Assembly: GCA_028821475.1 (NCBI GenBank)
Contig: JAPPGB010000133.1
Span: forward strand, 1-36,690
Reading direction: 5' to 3'
Source: Spirochaetaceae bacterium
Lineage (GTDB): Bacteria; Spirochaetota; Spirochaetia; SZUA-6; Bin103
DNA: 36,690 bases
The translations under genes and the position numbers were made by a program. Below, one piece after another: positions 18,790 through 26,123 of this stretch. Numbering within the stretch: position 1 is the first letter of the stretch; every line of letters begins with the position of its first letter. Under the pieces are notes generated by a model. It was not told where the DNA came from. It saw nothing but the letters and a program-made list of their open reading frames with translations, and ran no database searches.

Positions 18790-20856
18790 CTACTCCTCGA
18801 TGTACCACTGGGCGGGCGCGGCCTGCACCCACAGGAAGCTGGCGAACGAGAACGGCAGCACCTCCGGCACGTTGCGGACCCGGTTGTTGATGATGATCGG
18901 ACGCACCACCTTCGCCACCGTGCCGAGGTTGCCGAGATTCTCGGCCTGAAAATCCCACAGCTCGGTGCCGACCCGGTTGAATTCCTCGGCGTTGGGCGCG
19001 GCGACCCACTGCCGCCACAGGTCGATGTAGTGTCCCCACTCACCGGTCGGCTCGACTCCCGCGGCCGGCTCCTCGCCTTTCCGGCCGCCCTCGATCCACA
19101 GTTGATGACGGAGCCATTGGTGCCACTCGGGCGCGTACGCCACGATGCCTTCGCCGATGTGGGGCAGCCCGATGCGTCCCGGCAGGGACGACTGCGAAAT
19201 CCAGATCGACAGGTCCAGCTCGTTGGCGAGCACCTGCTCCAACCACAGTTCCTCCGACACCTGCTTGTAGTTGGTCCTGATGCCGATCTCGTTCCAGTAC
19301 GCCTGCGCCAACTCGCTGACGTTGTCGCCCATGGTGCCGATCACGGAGCTGGTGTGCGGGCGCATCTCCAGGATGAACTCCTCGCCGCCGGGGGCCTCGC
19401 GCCAGCCGTCGCCGTCGCGGTCGGTCATGCCCATCTCGTCGAGCAGCGCCATCGCCCCTTGCGGATCGTAATCGGCGTAGGAGCGCGCCCAATCCGGGTT
19501 GTAGAACGCCGCGCCGGCGTCCACGGTGTACTGCTGCGGCGTCGCCATGCCCAGGAACACGAACTGGTTGATCTCCTCGCGGTTCATCGCCAGCGACATC
19601 GCCTGCCGGAACCGCTTGTCCAGGAAGATCGGGCCCTTCACCGGGTCCGGGTGGTTCAGGTTGAACCCGAACGTGACGCGCGAGTCCTTGGTGTCCTGCC
19701 ACTCCAGCACGCGGTAGTCGCCGATCTCCTCGTTCTCCTTGTACAGCGGAAAGCTGCCCGGATCGGTGAGGCGCCCGCCGAGGTCCACCTTGCCCTGCAT
19801 CATGGCGAGGATCGCCACCTGCTTGTCGGCGAAGAACGACGCCTTGACGCGGTCGATGTAGGGAAGCTGATTGCCGACGCCGTCGACCGCGAAGAAGTAG
19901 GGGTTGCGGGTAAAGAAGATGGCGGTCGAATCGCGCCGCTCCTGAACCCACGGCGCCAACTCCGGGCGCGGGTGCTTCAGCGAGGGCGAGCCGGACATGC
20001 GCGCCAGCAGGCCGGCGATCCAGTTGTCGTGGCCGTCCTCCTCGGCCAGCTTCTCCGCTTCGGCGTTGAACGCGGGATGGAACTGCCGCATGTGGTGCGC
20101 CGGGGTGAACAACCGGCCCGACTGCACCAGGGACCAGTTCAGCAGCAGGGTCCGGGTGTTGAGCGTGATCGGAGCGGGGAACGTGATGACCAGCGTGTAG
20201 TCACCCTCCGCCTCCCAGTCGGCGATTTCGCCCCCCGCGGAGAACCTGTTGCGGGTGCTGAACGGAATATCGTAGTCCAGGAACACATTGTCATAGATCC
20301 ACGTGAAGTCCGCGGTGGTAAACGGCTCGCCGTCCGACCACTTCATCCCCTCGCGCAGGTGGATGGTGAGCACGGTCTGGTCGTCCGACATCTCCCACCC
20401 CTTGGCGGCGTACGGGATCGCTTCGTTGAGCGTCGGATCGGCCCGGAACAGGAACGCCTTGCGGCCGCGGTGCATGTCGCCCCAGTCGGACGGCCCGGTG
20501 CGCGCCGCCCGCAGCTCGCCGCCGTAGACGCCGGTCTGCTCGTACGGCTCCAGCACCAGCGGATCGTCCGGCAGCCGCTCGGTTACCGGCGGCAGCTCCC
20601 CGCTCTGCACCATGGCGGCCAGCATCGGCGCCTCGCTGAACGTGGTAATGCCCACCTGCGACGCCGTGGGCGCAAGCAGCCAGCTCTCCTTTACCGTGTA
20701 CCGCCCCGCCACCTTGACGACGTCGGTACCGGCAACGGCCGCGGACGCGGCCGCCGTGTCTCCCGCCGACTCCTCGGACGCCGCGGCGGCGAACGCCGGC
20801 ACCGTGCCCAGCGCCACCAGCGACGCGACGAGCATGAATGAACGTACCACTCTCAT
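18790..20856 (-). CDS. ABC transporter substrate-binding protein, peptide/nickel (SBP family 5) type
   Basis: This 688-residue secreted protein has a signal peptide (about 1-25, ending AFAAAA). Its core matches the family-5 solute-binding fold: WEMSDDQTVLTIHLREGMKWSDGEPFTTADFTWIYD near residue 160, then RFRQAMSLAMNREEI near residue 412 and a GYDP-like YADYDPQGAMALLDEMG. It would bind oligopeptides, opines or sugars outside the membrane. It is long for the family, and no permease or ATPase lies nearby, so it is an orphan or serves a transporter elsewhere. The start is supported by GGGGAGG upstream of the ATG. It has its own promoter and terminator and is a single-gene unit. Confidence 0.88.
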   Translation of the reverse strand: MRVVRSFMLVASLVALGTVPAFAAAASEESAGDTAAASAAVAGTDVVKVAGRYTVKESWLLAPTASQVGITTFSEAPMLAAMVQSGELPPVTERLPDDPLVLEPYEQTGVYGGELRAARTGPSDWGDMHRGRKAFLFRADPTLNEAIPYAAKGWEMSDDQTVLTIHLREGMKWSDGEPFTTADFTWIYDNVFLDYDIPFSTRNRFSAGGEIADWEAEGDYTLVITFPAPITLNTRTLLLNWSLVQSGRLFTPAHHMRQFHPAFNAEAEKLAEEDGHDNWIAGLLARMSGSPSLKHPRPELAPWVQERRDSTAIFFTRNPYFFAVDGVGNQLPYIDRVKASFFADKQVAILAMMQGKVDLGGRLTDPGSFPLYKENEEIGDYRVLEWQDTKDSRVTFGFNLNHPDPVKGPIFLDKRFRQAMSLAMNREEINQFVFLGMATPQQYTVDAGAAFYNPDWARSYADYDPQGAMALLDEMGMTDRDGDGWREAPGGEEFILEMRPHTSSVIGTMGDNVSELAQAYWNEIGIRTNYKQVSEELWLEQVLANELDLSIWISQSSLPGRIGLPHIGEGIVAYAPEWHQWLRHQLWIEGGRKGEEPAAGVEPTGEWGHYIDLWRQWVAAPNAEEFNRVGTELWDFQAENLGNLGTVAKVVRPIIINNRVRNVPEVLPFSFASFLWVQAAPAQWYIEE

Positions 20857-20912
20857 GGGAACCTCCCCGAATACTGTGGTCCAGCCTGCCGAAGCGGGTG
20901 AGGACCGCCCTC

Positions 20913-20940
20913 ATCATACCCCCCCGGCCCGGCAATGCAA
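20913..20940 (-). promoter_or_regulatory. Promoter of the orphan binding-protein gene
   Basis: On the minus strand, TTGCAT (20940-20935), 16 bases of G/C, TATGAT (20918-20913). The start would be about 50 bases before the ATG at 20856. Confidence 0.5.
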
Positions 20941-21010
20941 GTTCGCCACGGGACGCCGCCGCCGTTGCCGGCGAGCCGGGAGCGTGACCGCGCTGCCGGC
21001 GGCGCGCGCC

Positions 21011-21133
21011 TCAGCCCGCTTCGCTGCGTCCGCGCCGCCGCATGCCCGCGAAGCCGCGCACGGTGTCATTCACGAATACGTCGTACCAGCCCATCACGTT
21101 CAACTGCATGACGATGTCGTGCACGGCCATCAT
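21011..21133 (-). CDS. Possible small protein of 40 residues
   Basis: A 40-residue frame (MMAVHDIVMQLNVMGWYDVF, then a basic tail RGFAGMRRRGRSEAG) begins with ATGATG and has AGGGAGG (21144-21138) 4 bases upstream. The centre is hydrophobic and the end is Arg-rich. No family is recognised. The ribosome site is the main support; it could also be chance in this GC-rich gap. Confidence 0.35.
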   Translation of the reverse strand: MMAVHDIVMQLNVMGWYDVFVNDTVRGFAGMRRRGRSEAG

Positions 21134-21203
21134 CGAGCCTCCCTGGCAGCCCGGCACCATCCTACCGCCCCCGCCACGCGGGTCTTGGGCACCGGGCATG
21201 GCG

Positions 21204-21731
21204 TCACATTGCCTCTATTACGCCGCATGATATGCGGCCGCCGGCGCCGCCGATCGGCTGCGTGAGGTGGTCGTCAGGATTCTCGTGAATGATCACCGCC
21301 GAGCCGTCCTCGTCCAGCAGCGCCGGCATGTCGCCGCCGGCCACCGATACCAGGACGGTGAAGAACTCCGCCCGCGCGGAGCCGTCGGCGTGCACGAACA
21401 GGTTGGGGAGGTCGCCGTGGTCCGGGCCGTCCGGGTTGCGCAGGCCGTGCGGCACCCCGTCCGGGTTGATGTGTCCGGTTGCCGCCGTGAAATCCGGCGT
21501 GCAGGCGCCGACGGCGTGCAGGTGGATGCCATGCGCCCCGGGCGGCAGTCCCGCAACCTCGACGTTCATCAGTACGCCGTGCGGCGTCTGCTCGAACGTG
21601 GCCTTGCCGATCACGGCGCCACCGGTGTCGATCATCTCCGCGGCGGCCATGTCCGCCAACGCCACCACCGGCGCCGCAACAGCGGCCACCGCCACCAGTG
21701 CCGCTGCCAGGATCCTCTTGCTGCAATTCAT
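21204..21731 (-). CDS. sodC: Periplasmic Cu/Zn superoxide dismutase
   Basis: This 175-residue protein has a Sec signal peptide (about 1-27, ending VVALADM). The SOD core shows the copper ligands His70 and His72 (HGIHLHAVG), bridging His87 (GHINP), the zinc-site His95 and Asp107, and His149 (IIHENPDDH). Cys77 and Cys169 (GGRISCGVI) form the conserved disulfide. It converts superoxide to peroxide and oxygen outside the cytoplasm. One oddity is the second zinc histidine: the motif reads PDHGDLPN, with His105 two residues before the Asp, where H-x-x-D is usual. The start is supported by GAGGAG upstream of ATG 21731. It is a single-gene unit divergent from the sulfatase. Confidence 0.92.
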   Translation of the reverse strand: MNCSKRILAAALVAVAAVAAPVVALADMAAAEMIDTGGAVIGKATFEQTPHGVLMNVEVAGLPPGAHGIHLHAVGACTPDFTAATGHINPDGVPHGLRNPDGPDHGDLPNLFVHADGSARAEFFTVLVSVAGGDMPALLDEDGSAVIIHENPDDHLTQPIGGAGGRISCGVIEAM

Positions 21732-21752
21732 CCGATAGTCTCCTCGGAAACG

Positions 21753-21782
21753 ATTAGAGACAGCTTGTACCGAAACAGTCAA
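21753..21782 (-). promoter_or_regulatory. Promoter of sodC
   Basis: On the minus strand, TTGACT (21782-21777), 18 bases, TCTAAT (21758-21753), each 5 of 6 to consensus. The predicted start is 15-20 bases before the ATG and leaves room for the ribosome site. The rest of the gap to the sulfatase (21783-22053) shows nothing clear. Confidence 0.6.
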
Positions 21783-22053
21783 CAATCGACCGCTCCCACC
21801 TGCTCCCACCGCCGCGGCGGCGCGGCGCCGCAACACGGTCCAGCGCCGTCCCGTCCGCGTTACCCCGGACGCACCGCCTTGTGGTAGGCTCGGTGACGTA
21901 GCAGCCAGCGGTGGAACCCGGCGTCGCACCGACAGCGGCGAGGCGCCCGGCTGGCCAGGCGCGACGTGTGCGGGGAGCACCGCAGCCCAGCCGGGCCGCG
22001 TCACCGCGTTCGACGCAGCCGTGGATGCGCCACGAGCTGCCACAGGAGGCCGC

Positions 22054-23466
22054 ATGGCGCAGCAACCCGGTTCCGATCAACCGCGCACCCCCAACTTCGT
22101 GGTCATCTTCTGCGACGATCTCGGCTACGGCGACCTGGGCTGCTACGGGTCGCGCGACCATGACACGCCGCGCCTGGACGGCATGGCGGCGGAGGGCACC
22201 CGCTTCACCAACTTCTACGTGCCCTCGCCGGTGTGCTCGCCGTCACGCGCCGGCCTGCTCACCGGCTGCTACCCGAAGCGCGTCGGGCTCGACAGCGGCG
22301 AGAGCTTCGTGGTCCTGCTGCCCGGCGATCCGATCGGGCTGTCCCCCGATGAAGTGACCATCGCCTCCCTGCTGCGCCGGCAGGGCTACGCCACCAAGAT
22401 GGTGGGCAAGTGGCACCTCGGCGACCAGCCGGAGTTCCTGCCCGACCGGCACGGCTTCGACGACTGGTTCGGCCTGCCCTACAGCAACGACATGCTGCCC
22501 GACCTGCGCATCCCGGGCCAGAAGCCGTTTCCGCCGCTCATGCTGATGCGGCGGGACAAGGTGGTGGAAACCGACCCCAACCAAGTGTCCCTTACCGACC
22601 GCTACCTGGTCGACGCGCTACGCTTCATCCACGACAACCGCGACCGGCCGTTCTTCCTGTACCTCGCGCACATGTACGTGCACGTGCCGATCTACACCCC
22701 GATGAACTACCACGCCGCGTCCCGCAACGGCCCCTACGGCGCCGCCGTGGCGCACCTCGACTTCACCACCGGCGCCATCCTCGACACGCTGCGCGACCTG
22801 GGGCTGGACGACAACACCATCGTCCTGTTCACCTCCGACAACGGCGCCGGCGTGCCGCGCACCCCCGCCGGCGTGGACACCATACGCCTGAGCCGCGGCG
22901 GCGTCGGCAGCAACCGGCCGTTGCGCGGCGGCAAGGGCAGCACTTGGGAGGGCGGCATGCGCGAGCCGTTCATCGCCTGGGGGCCGGGCCTGGTGCCGGC
23001 CGGCGCCACCTGCGACGAGCTGTGCTGCACGCTCGACCTGCTGCCCACCCTGGCCCGCATGGCCGGCACCGGCGAGCCGCGCGACCGCGTCATCGACGGC
23101 GCCGACATCGGCCCGCTGCTCACCGGCCAGGCGGGCGCCGCCACCCCGCACGAGCAGTTCCTGTACTACGGCGCCGGCACCCGCAGCCTCGACGCCATCC
23201 GCGCCGGGCGCTGGAAGCTGCACCTGGACAAAGACGAGCTGTACGACCTGGACGCCGACGCCGGCGAGACCGCCAACCTGTTCGCCCGCCACCCCGAGGT
23301 GGTGCGCGAGCTGCGCGACCGCGCCGACGCCGCCCGCGACGACCTCGGCGACGCCCGCACCGGCATCACCGGCACCGGCTGCCGCCCCGCCGGCCGCGTC
23401 GACAGTCCCCGCACCCTGCTCCCCGTGCCCACCACCGACCCCTGGGTCCGCGCCGTCTACGACTGA
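22054..23466 (+). CDS. Sulfatase, formylglycine-dependent (arylsulfatase family)
   Basis: This 470-residue protein belongs to the alkaline-phosphatase-like sulfatases. The active-site motif is Cys61-Ser-Pro-Ser-Arg65 in PSPVCSPSRAGLLTG, where the Cys must be oxidised to formylglycine. Metal ligands are Asp21-Asp22 at the start and the DNG of FTSDNGAG near residue 268; VGKWHLG (about 125) gives the conserved Lys/His. It hydrolyses sulfate esters, possibly on a sugar given the nearby sugar transporter. No signal peptide is present, so it should act in the cytoplasm. The ATG at 22054 follows AGGAGG by 4 bases; a GTG at 22021 is less likely. No formylglycine-generating enzyme is in the window. 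Confidence 0.92.
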   Translation: MAQQPGSDQPRTPNFVVIFCDDLGYGDLGCYGSRDHDTPRLDGMAAEGTRFTNFYVPSPVCSPSRAGLLTGCYPKRVGLDSGESFVVLLPGDPIGLSPDEVTIASLLRRQGYATKMVGKWHLGDQPEFLPDRHGFDDWFGLPYSNDMLPDLRIPGQKPFPPLMLMRRDKVVETDPNQVSLTDRYLVDALRFIHDNRDRPFFLYLAHMYVHVPIYTPMNYHAASRNGPYGAAVAHLDFTTGAILDTLRDLGLDDNTIVLFTSDNGAGVPRTPAGVDTIRLSRGGVGSNRPLRGGKGSTWEGGMREPFIAWGPGLVPAGATCDELCCTLDLLPTLARMAGTGEPRDRVIDGADIGPLLTGQAGAATPHEQFLYYGAGTRSLDAIRAGRWKLHLDKDELYDLDADAGETANLFARHPEVVRELRDRADAARDDLGDARTGITGTGCRPAGRVDSPRTLLPVPTTDPWVRAVYD

Positions 23467-23502
23467 ACCCGCCGCAGCCCCGGTCCAGGGGCCAGCGGGT
23501 TT
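23466..23502 (+). terminator. Hairpin terminator after the sulfatase
   Basis: Nested stem: AACCCGC (23466-23472) with GCGGGTT (23495-23501), and GCCCC (23477-23481) with GGGGC (23488-23492). Only three T follow, so termination may be partial. Confidence 0.6.
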
Positions 23503-23746
23503 GCGTGGGTTCGCGTTGTGGCGGCAGGCGGCAATCGACCGTATCCTCGTCGCCATCCGTCTTCCCGAGGCATCGCTCAAGAGCCGCGAGTACATACCGT
23601 TCTGGGCATCGTCGGAGCAGTCGACAGCCCTATAGTGCCGATTCTACTTGATCGGTACCGTGGCCAGGCTCTTCGTGGTGTGACTATATATTTACTATAC
23701 AACAACCTATGTTACTTTACGGGTACTTGATTGGAGCCGTACGAAA
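23503..23746. other. Intergenic region with an AT-rich island
   Basis: The segment has no supported gene. Its right part (about 23675-23735) is strikingly AT-rich (TATATATTTACTATAC) against the GC-rich surroundings. It lies downstream of both flanking genes, so the AT-rich part is not an obvious promoter for either. Confidence 0.4.
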
Positions 23747-24709
23747 TCACTCGCCGGCCAGGGTGGCGCGGGCCAAAATCTGTTCGGCTACCTCCATGGT
23801 CTTGATGCAGTCGCGGAAGGGGGAGGTGGTCACGTCGCGGCCGCTCTTGATCGAGTCGATGAACTCGCGGTTCTTGGCGCGGTGGCCGCCATATACGAAC
23901 CGTTCGTCGCTGCCGGCCACCGCCCGCGTGTCGTAGGCCACCCCCTCGCGGTCGCCGCCGGCGTACAGCCGGGCGGTGCCCTCCACCTCGGCGTCCACGT
24001 ACACCGAGGGCGCGTGCATCTGCACCCGGAACACGCGGCGCCCGCTGGTCCAACTGTTGATCACGAATCCGGTCGCGCCGCTGTCGAAGTGCAGCATGGC
24101 CCCGATCCAGTTGATGTCCGGCGTGCCGATCCGCCGGCAGCGGCTGTCCACGCCGGTCACCTCGCCGCCGCACATCCAGCGGACGGTGTCGATCGAGTGC
24201 GTGCAGTCGTCCATCATGTGGTCGCGGGAGTGGTAGCGCGGCTCCGGCTCGCACTTGTAGAACTCGCACACCGCGTGCGTAATCGGGCCGCGGCGCAGGC
24301 ACTCGTCGCGCATCCGCACCAGGAGCGGGGCGCTGCGCCGCTGGTGGTTGACCTGGGTAATCACGCCCCGCTTCTTCGCCAGGTCCGCCAGCACGATCGC
24401 CTGGTGGCGCGTGAGCCCCATCGGCTTCTCGATATACAGGTTCAGGCCCTGCTGCAGGCACCAGACCCAGACGTCGAACATGATGTTCGGCTGCCCGATC
24501 GCGTACACGCCGTCGGGCGCCACCTCCTCCACCATCCGGCGGTAGTCGGTAAAGCGCCGCTCGATGCCGTACCGGTCGGCGGTGGCTGCCAGCAACTCCT
24601 CGTCCAGATCGCACACCCCGGCGAACTCCACGTCGTCGAACGAAGCCAGCGACGGATAGTGCACGCTGTTGGCCATGCGCCCCGCCCCGATCATCGCCAC
24701 CCGTACCAT
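23747..24709 (-). CDS. Gfo/Idh/MocA-family oxidoreductase
   Basis: This 320-residue NAD(P)-dependent dehydrogenase has an N-terminal Rossmann fold with VAMIGAGRMA (4-13), the acidic residue after strand 2 in CDLDEE, and the EKPMGLT motif near residue 94 that includes the catalytic Lys. The C-terminal half has the alpha/beta domain with the conserved HSIDTVRW helix near residue 172. Members oxidise or reduce sugars, inositols or their derivatives. The substrate is not decided. It lies on the same strand as, and downstream of, the sugar ABC genes at 28649-31946, from which it is separated by the inserted segment, so it may have been their last operon gene. Confidence 0.88.
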   Translation of the reverse strand: MVRVAMIGAGRMANSVHYPSLASFDDVEFAGVCDLDEELLAATADRYGIERRFTDYRRMVEEVAPDGVYAIGQPNIMFDVWVWCLQQGLNLYIEKPMGLTRHQAIVLADLAKKRGVITQVNHQRRSAPLLVRMRDECLRRGPITHAVCEFYKCEPEPRYHSRDHMMDDCTHSIDTVRWMCGGEVTGVDSRCRRIGTPDINWIGAMLHFDSGATGFVINSWTSGRRVFRVQMHAPSVYVDAEVEGTARLYAGGDREGVAYDTRAVAGSDERFVYGGHRAKNREFIDSIKSGRDVTTSPFRDCIKTMEVAEQILARATLAGE

Positions 24710-24798
24710 TCGCCGTCGATCCTATCACCCGCCGAGCCGCGTCGCACGCGGTACGCCGCCGATTCGGGCGACGCGCTCCGCCGGCGCGCCGCGCGGGC

Positions 24799-24822
24799 CC
24801 GCTGCTACTTGAGGCCGGTGAG
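24799..24822. repeat. Outer direct repeat, left copy (24 bp)
   Basis: Identical over 24 bp to 28643-28666. The sequence is the last codons and stop of the downstream permease plus 8 bases beyond the stop (minus strand: CTCACCGGCCTCAAGTAG, then the 3' flank). It marks the left edge of the inserted segment. Confidence 0.9.
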
Positions 24823-24945
24823 CGCAGCCAGCGACTGGCCCGCCCCGATCCGGAAGTCAGTGAACGAGGTCTCGTAGATCTTCAGCACGATGGTCAGCGC
24901 GTGCCGGCAATCGGCCCGCCGAAGTAGGTGCCGCCCCTGCCTGCC
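24805..24945 (-). pseudogene. Chimeric remnant of sugar ABC permease genes
   Basis: On the minus strand this piece encodes LTIVLKIYETSFTDFRIGAG plus QSLA, identical to the end region of permease 1 (29534-30457), fused directly to ALTGLK-stop, the end of permease 2 (28649-29530). The nucleotide match 24827-24899 to 29613-29685 is 70 of 73. Upstream (24910-24945) similarity goes on but with small indels that break the frame. It is what is left of a duplicated or recombined transporter operon at the edge of the insertion. Confidence 0.85.
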
Positions 24946-24992
24946 GGGTCGCGGCCCACGCGGACCAGTCCCCGGGCCCGTCCGACCAGACT

Positions 24993-25010
24993 GCGCAGAG
25001 TTGCCGGCAC
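24993..25010. repeat. Inner direct repeat, left copy (18 bp, 16/18)
   Basis: GCGCAGAGTTGCCGGCAC, matching 28489-28506 (GCACAGCGTTGCCGGCAC) at 16 of 18. It lies just before the promoter of the two-gene module and the partner lies 6 bases after its last stop codon, so the pair brackets the module exactly. Confidence 0.7.
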
Positions 25011-25032
25011 GACCGCGACGCGACTCGGATGC

Positions 25033-25060
25033 TTGACATTGCCGGCAGCGCGAATAGGAT
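25033..25060 (+). promoter_or_regulatory. Promoter of the unknown two-gene module
   Basis: TTGACA (25033-25038), 16 bases, TAGGAT (25055-25060). The -35 is consensus. Transcription would start near 25067, giving a leader of about 90-145 bases depending on the start of the first gene. It lies inside the repeat-bounded segment, so the module carries its own promoter. Confidence 0.6.
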
Positions 25061-25157
25061 TTCACAGCAGGTTTTCGAGTGGTGACATCGTTGTGCGTGG
25101 TATTCGCCCAGGTGATGACTCGTCCAATGGCGAAATAGGAATCGCGCTGAACGACAG

Positions 25158-26123
25158 ATGCATTTCGCGAGCCCCGCCTTGAACCGCTTGATGGCTGCAC
25201 GTGGAGGTCCTGTGGAGTCCGCCGAACAGACTAACCTTTGTCTGGAGGAACGCGTCAGCGGCTCCCGGCAAGCTCGTTACGAGAGCATGATGGGCACGCC
25301 CCATAACTGGACAGATTGGCAGAAAGCCCACTTCCGCTACGTGCAGGAAGAGGTCCGTGGGCGCAGTCCGTTGAGTGCGGCGTTTACGCCCGGCGAGCCA
25401 TCGCTCAGATCTCGAATAGAGCCAAACCAGTATCTTTATCGTGTCGAACGGATCGACCGGTTGCTCCGGAACTTCGGCACGACATCCGGTGTGTCCGTTG
25501 GAGTATCTGACCTCAACGATTGGATATCGGATCGTAACGCCGCCAGTACGGCAACGACAGCGGCTCCCGCGATTGCCTCCTCTTCCCCGGTGACCGCGCT
25601 CGATGAGTTGACCGAGTTGTTCAACCACGGACGAGACGGTCGGCCGACCTTCGTCGCGTGCGAGGCCGAGTTCCCCGGATTGGATCGGCGGCGTAACTGG
25701 GCGGAGCACATGTGCGAGAGGTGCGGTCTTGCTCACTTTTACCAGAGCAAGGACGTGATACTCGCCTTGTTTCGTTACCGGGTGCAGGAGGTGCTGGACC
25801 AAACGAAGCACCTTGGCGCAGCCGCCGCGCGGTTCGCGGCGCCGACGGTGATCGACCAGGAGATGTCGAACGTGTACTTCACCGCGCCGCGCGGCATCGG
25901 GCGGGGCCACGCGGTCGGCCTGTCACCGGCAAGCGGCTGCAGTCACCTTGCCGCCGAATTGATTCACGTTCGGATCGACTACAGTTCGCACCATTGGGTT
26001 GCCGTCGATACACTGAACAGGCGTTCCCTTTCGTCGACCACAGTCGCGTCACTTCGTGACTCGCACCTGCATTGCATACGCCGCGTCCACGGGCTTCCGA
26101 CCTATGGAAAGGGCTGCATCTGA
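25158..26123 (+). CDS. Unknown protein A of the two-gene module
   Basis: I do not recognise this protein (321 residues from ATG 25158). It appears to have two domains: an N-terminal part (about 1-127) with a Trp/Tyr-rich helix (TPHNWTDWQKAHFRYVQEE) and a C-terminal part (about 147-321), joined by an Ala/Ser/Thr linker (128-146). The C-terminal part has a Cys pair Cys186-x2-Cys189 (MCERCGLAHFY), further Cys at 168, 261, 306 and 320, and several His, so a metal site is possible. There is no signal peptide or membrane segment. Starts at ATG 25191 or GTG 25212 are possible, and the last is preceded by GGAGGT. Its stop overlaps the next start (TGATG), so both proteins are made together. Base composition is visibly less GC-rich than in the neighbours. 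Confidence 0.7.
   Translation: MHFASPALNRLMAARGGPVESAEQTNLCLEERVSGSRQARYESMMGTPHNWTDWQKAHFRYVQEEVRGRSPLSAAFTPGEPSLRSRIEPNQYLYRVERIDRLLRNFGTTSGVSVGVSDLNDWISDRNAASTATTAAPAIASSSPVTALDELTELFNHGRDGRPTFVACEAEFPGLDRRRNWAEHMCERCGLAHFYQSKDVILALFRYRVQEVLDQTKHLGAAAARFAAPTVIDQEMSNVYFTAPRGIGRGHAVGLSPASGCSHLAAELIHVRIDYSSHHWVAVDTLNRRSLSSTTVASLRDSHLHCIRRVHGLPTYGKGCI

Noticed and set aside
18691-20841. 716-codon plus-strand frame opposite the binding protein
   Set aside because: It runs through the terminator and is His/Arg/Val-rich; the minus-strand gene has a signal peptide, ribosome site and family motifs.
23518-23730. 70-codon plus frame with LGIVGAVDSPIV, faintly like a CcmC segment
   Set aside because: The similarity covers about 12 residues only and the rest does not match; no ribosome site. 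Too weak to call even a pseudogene.
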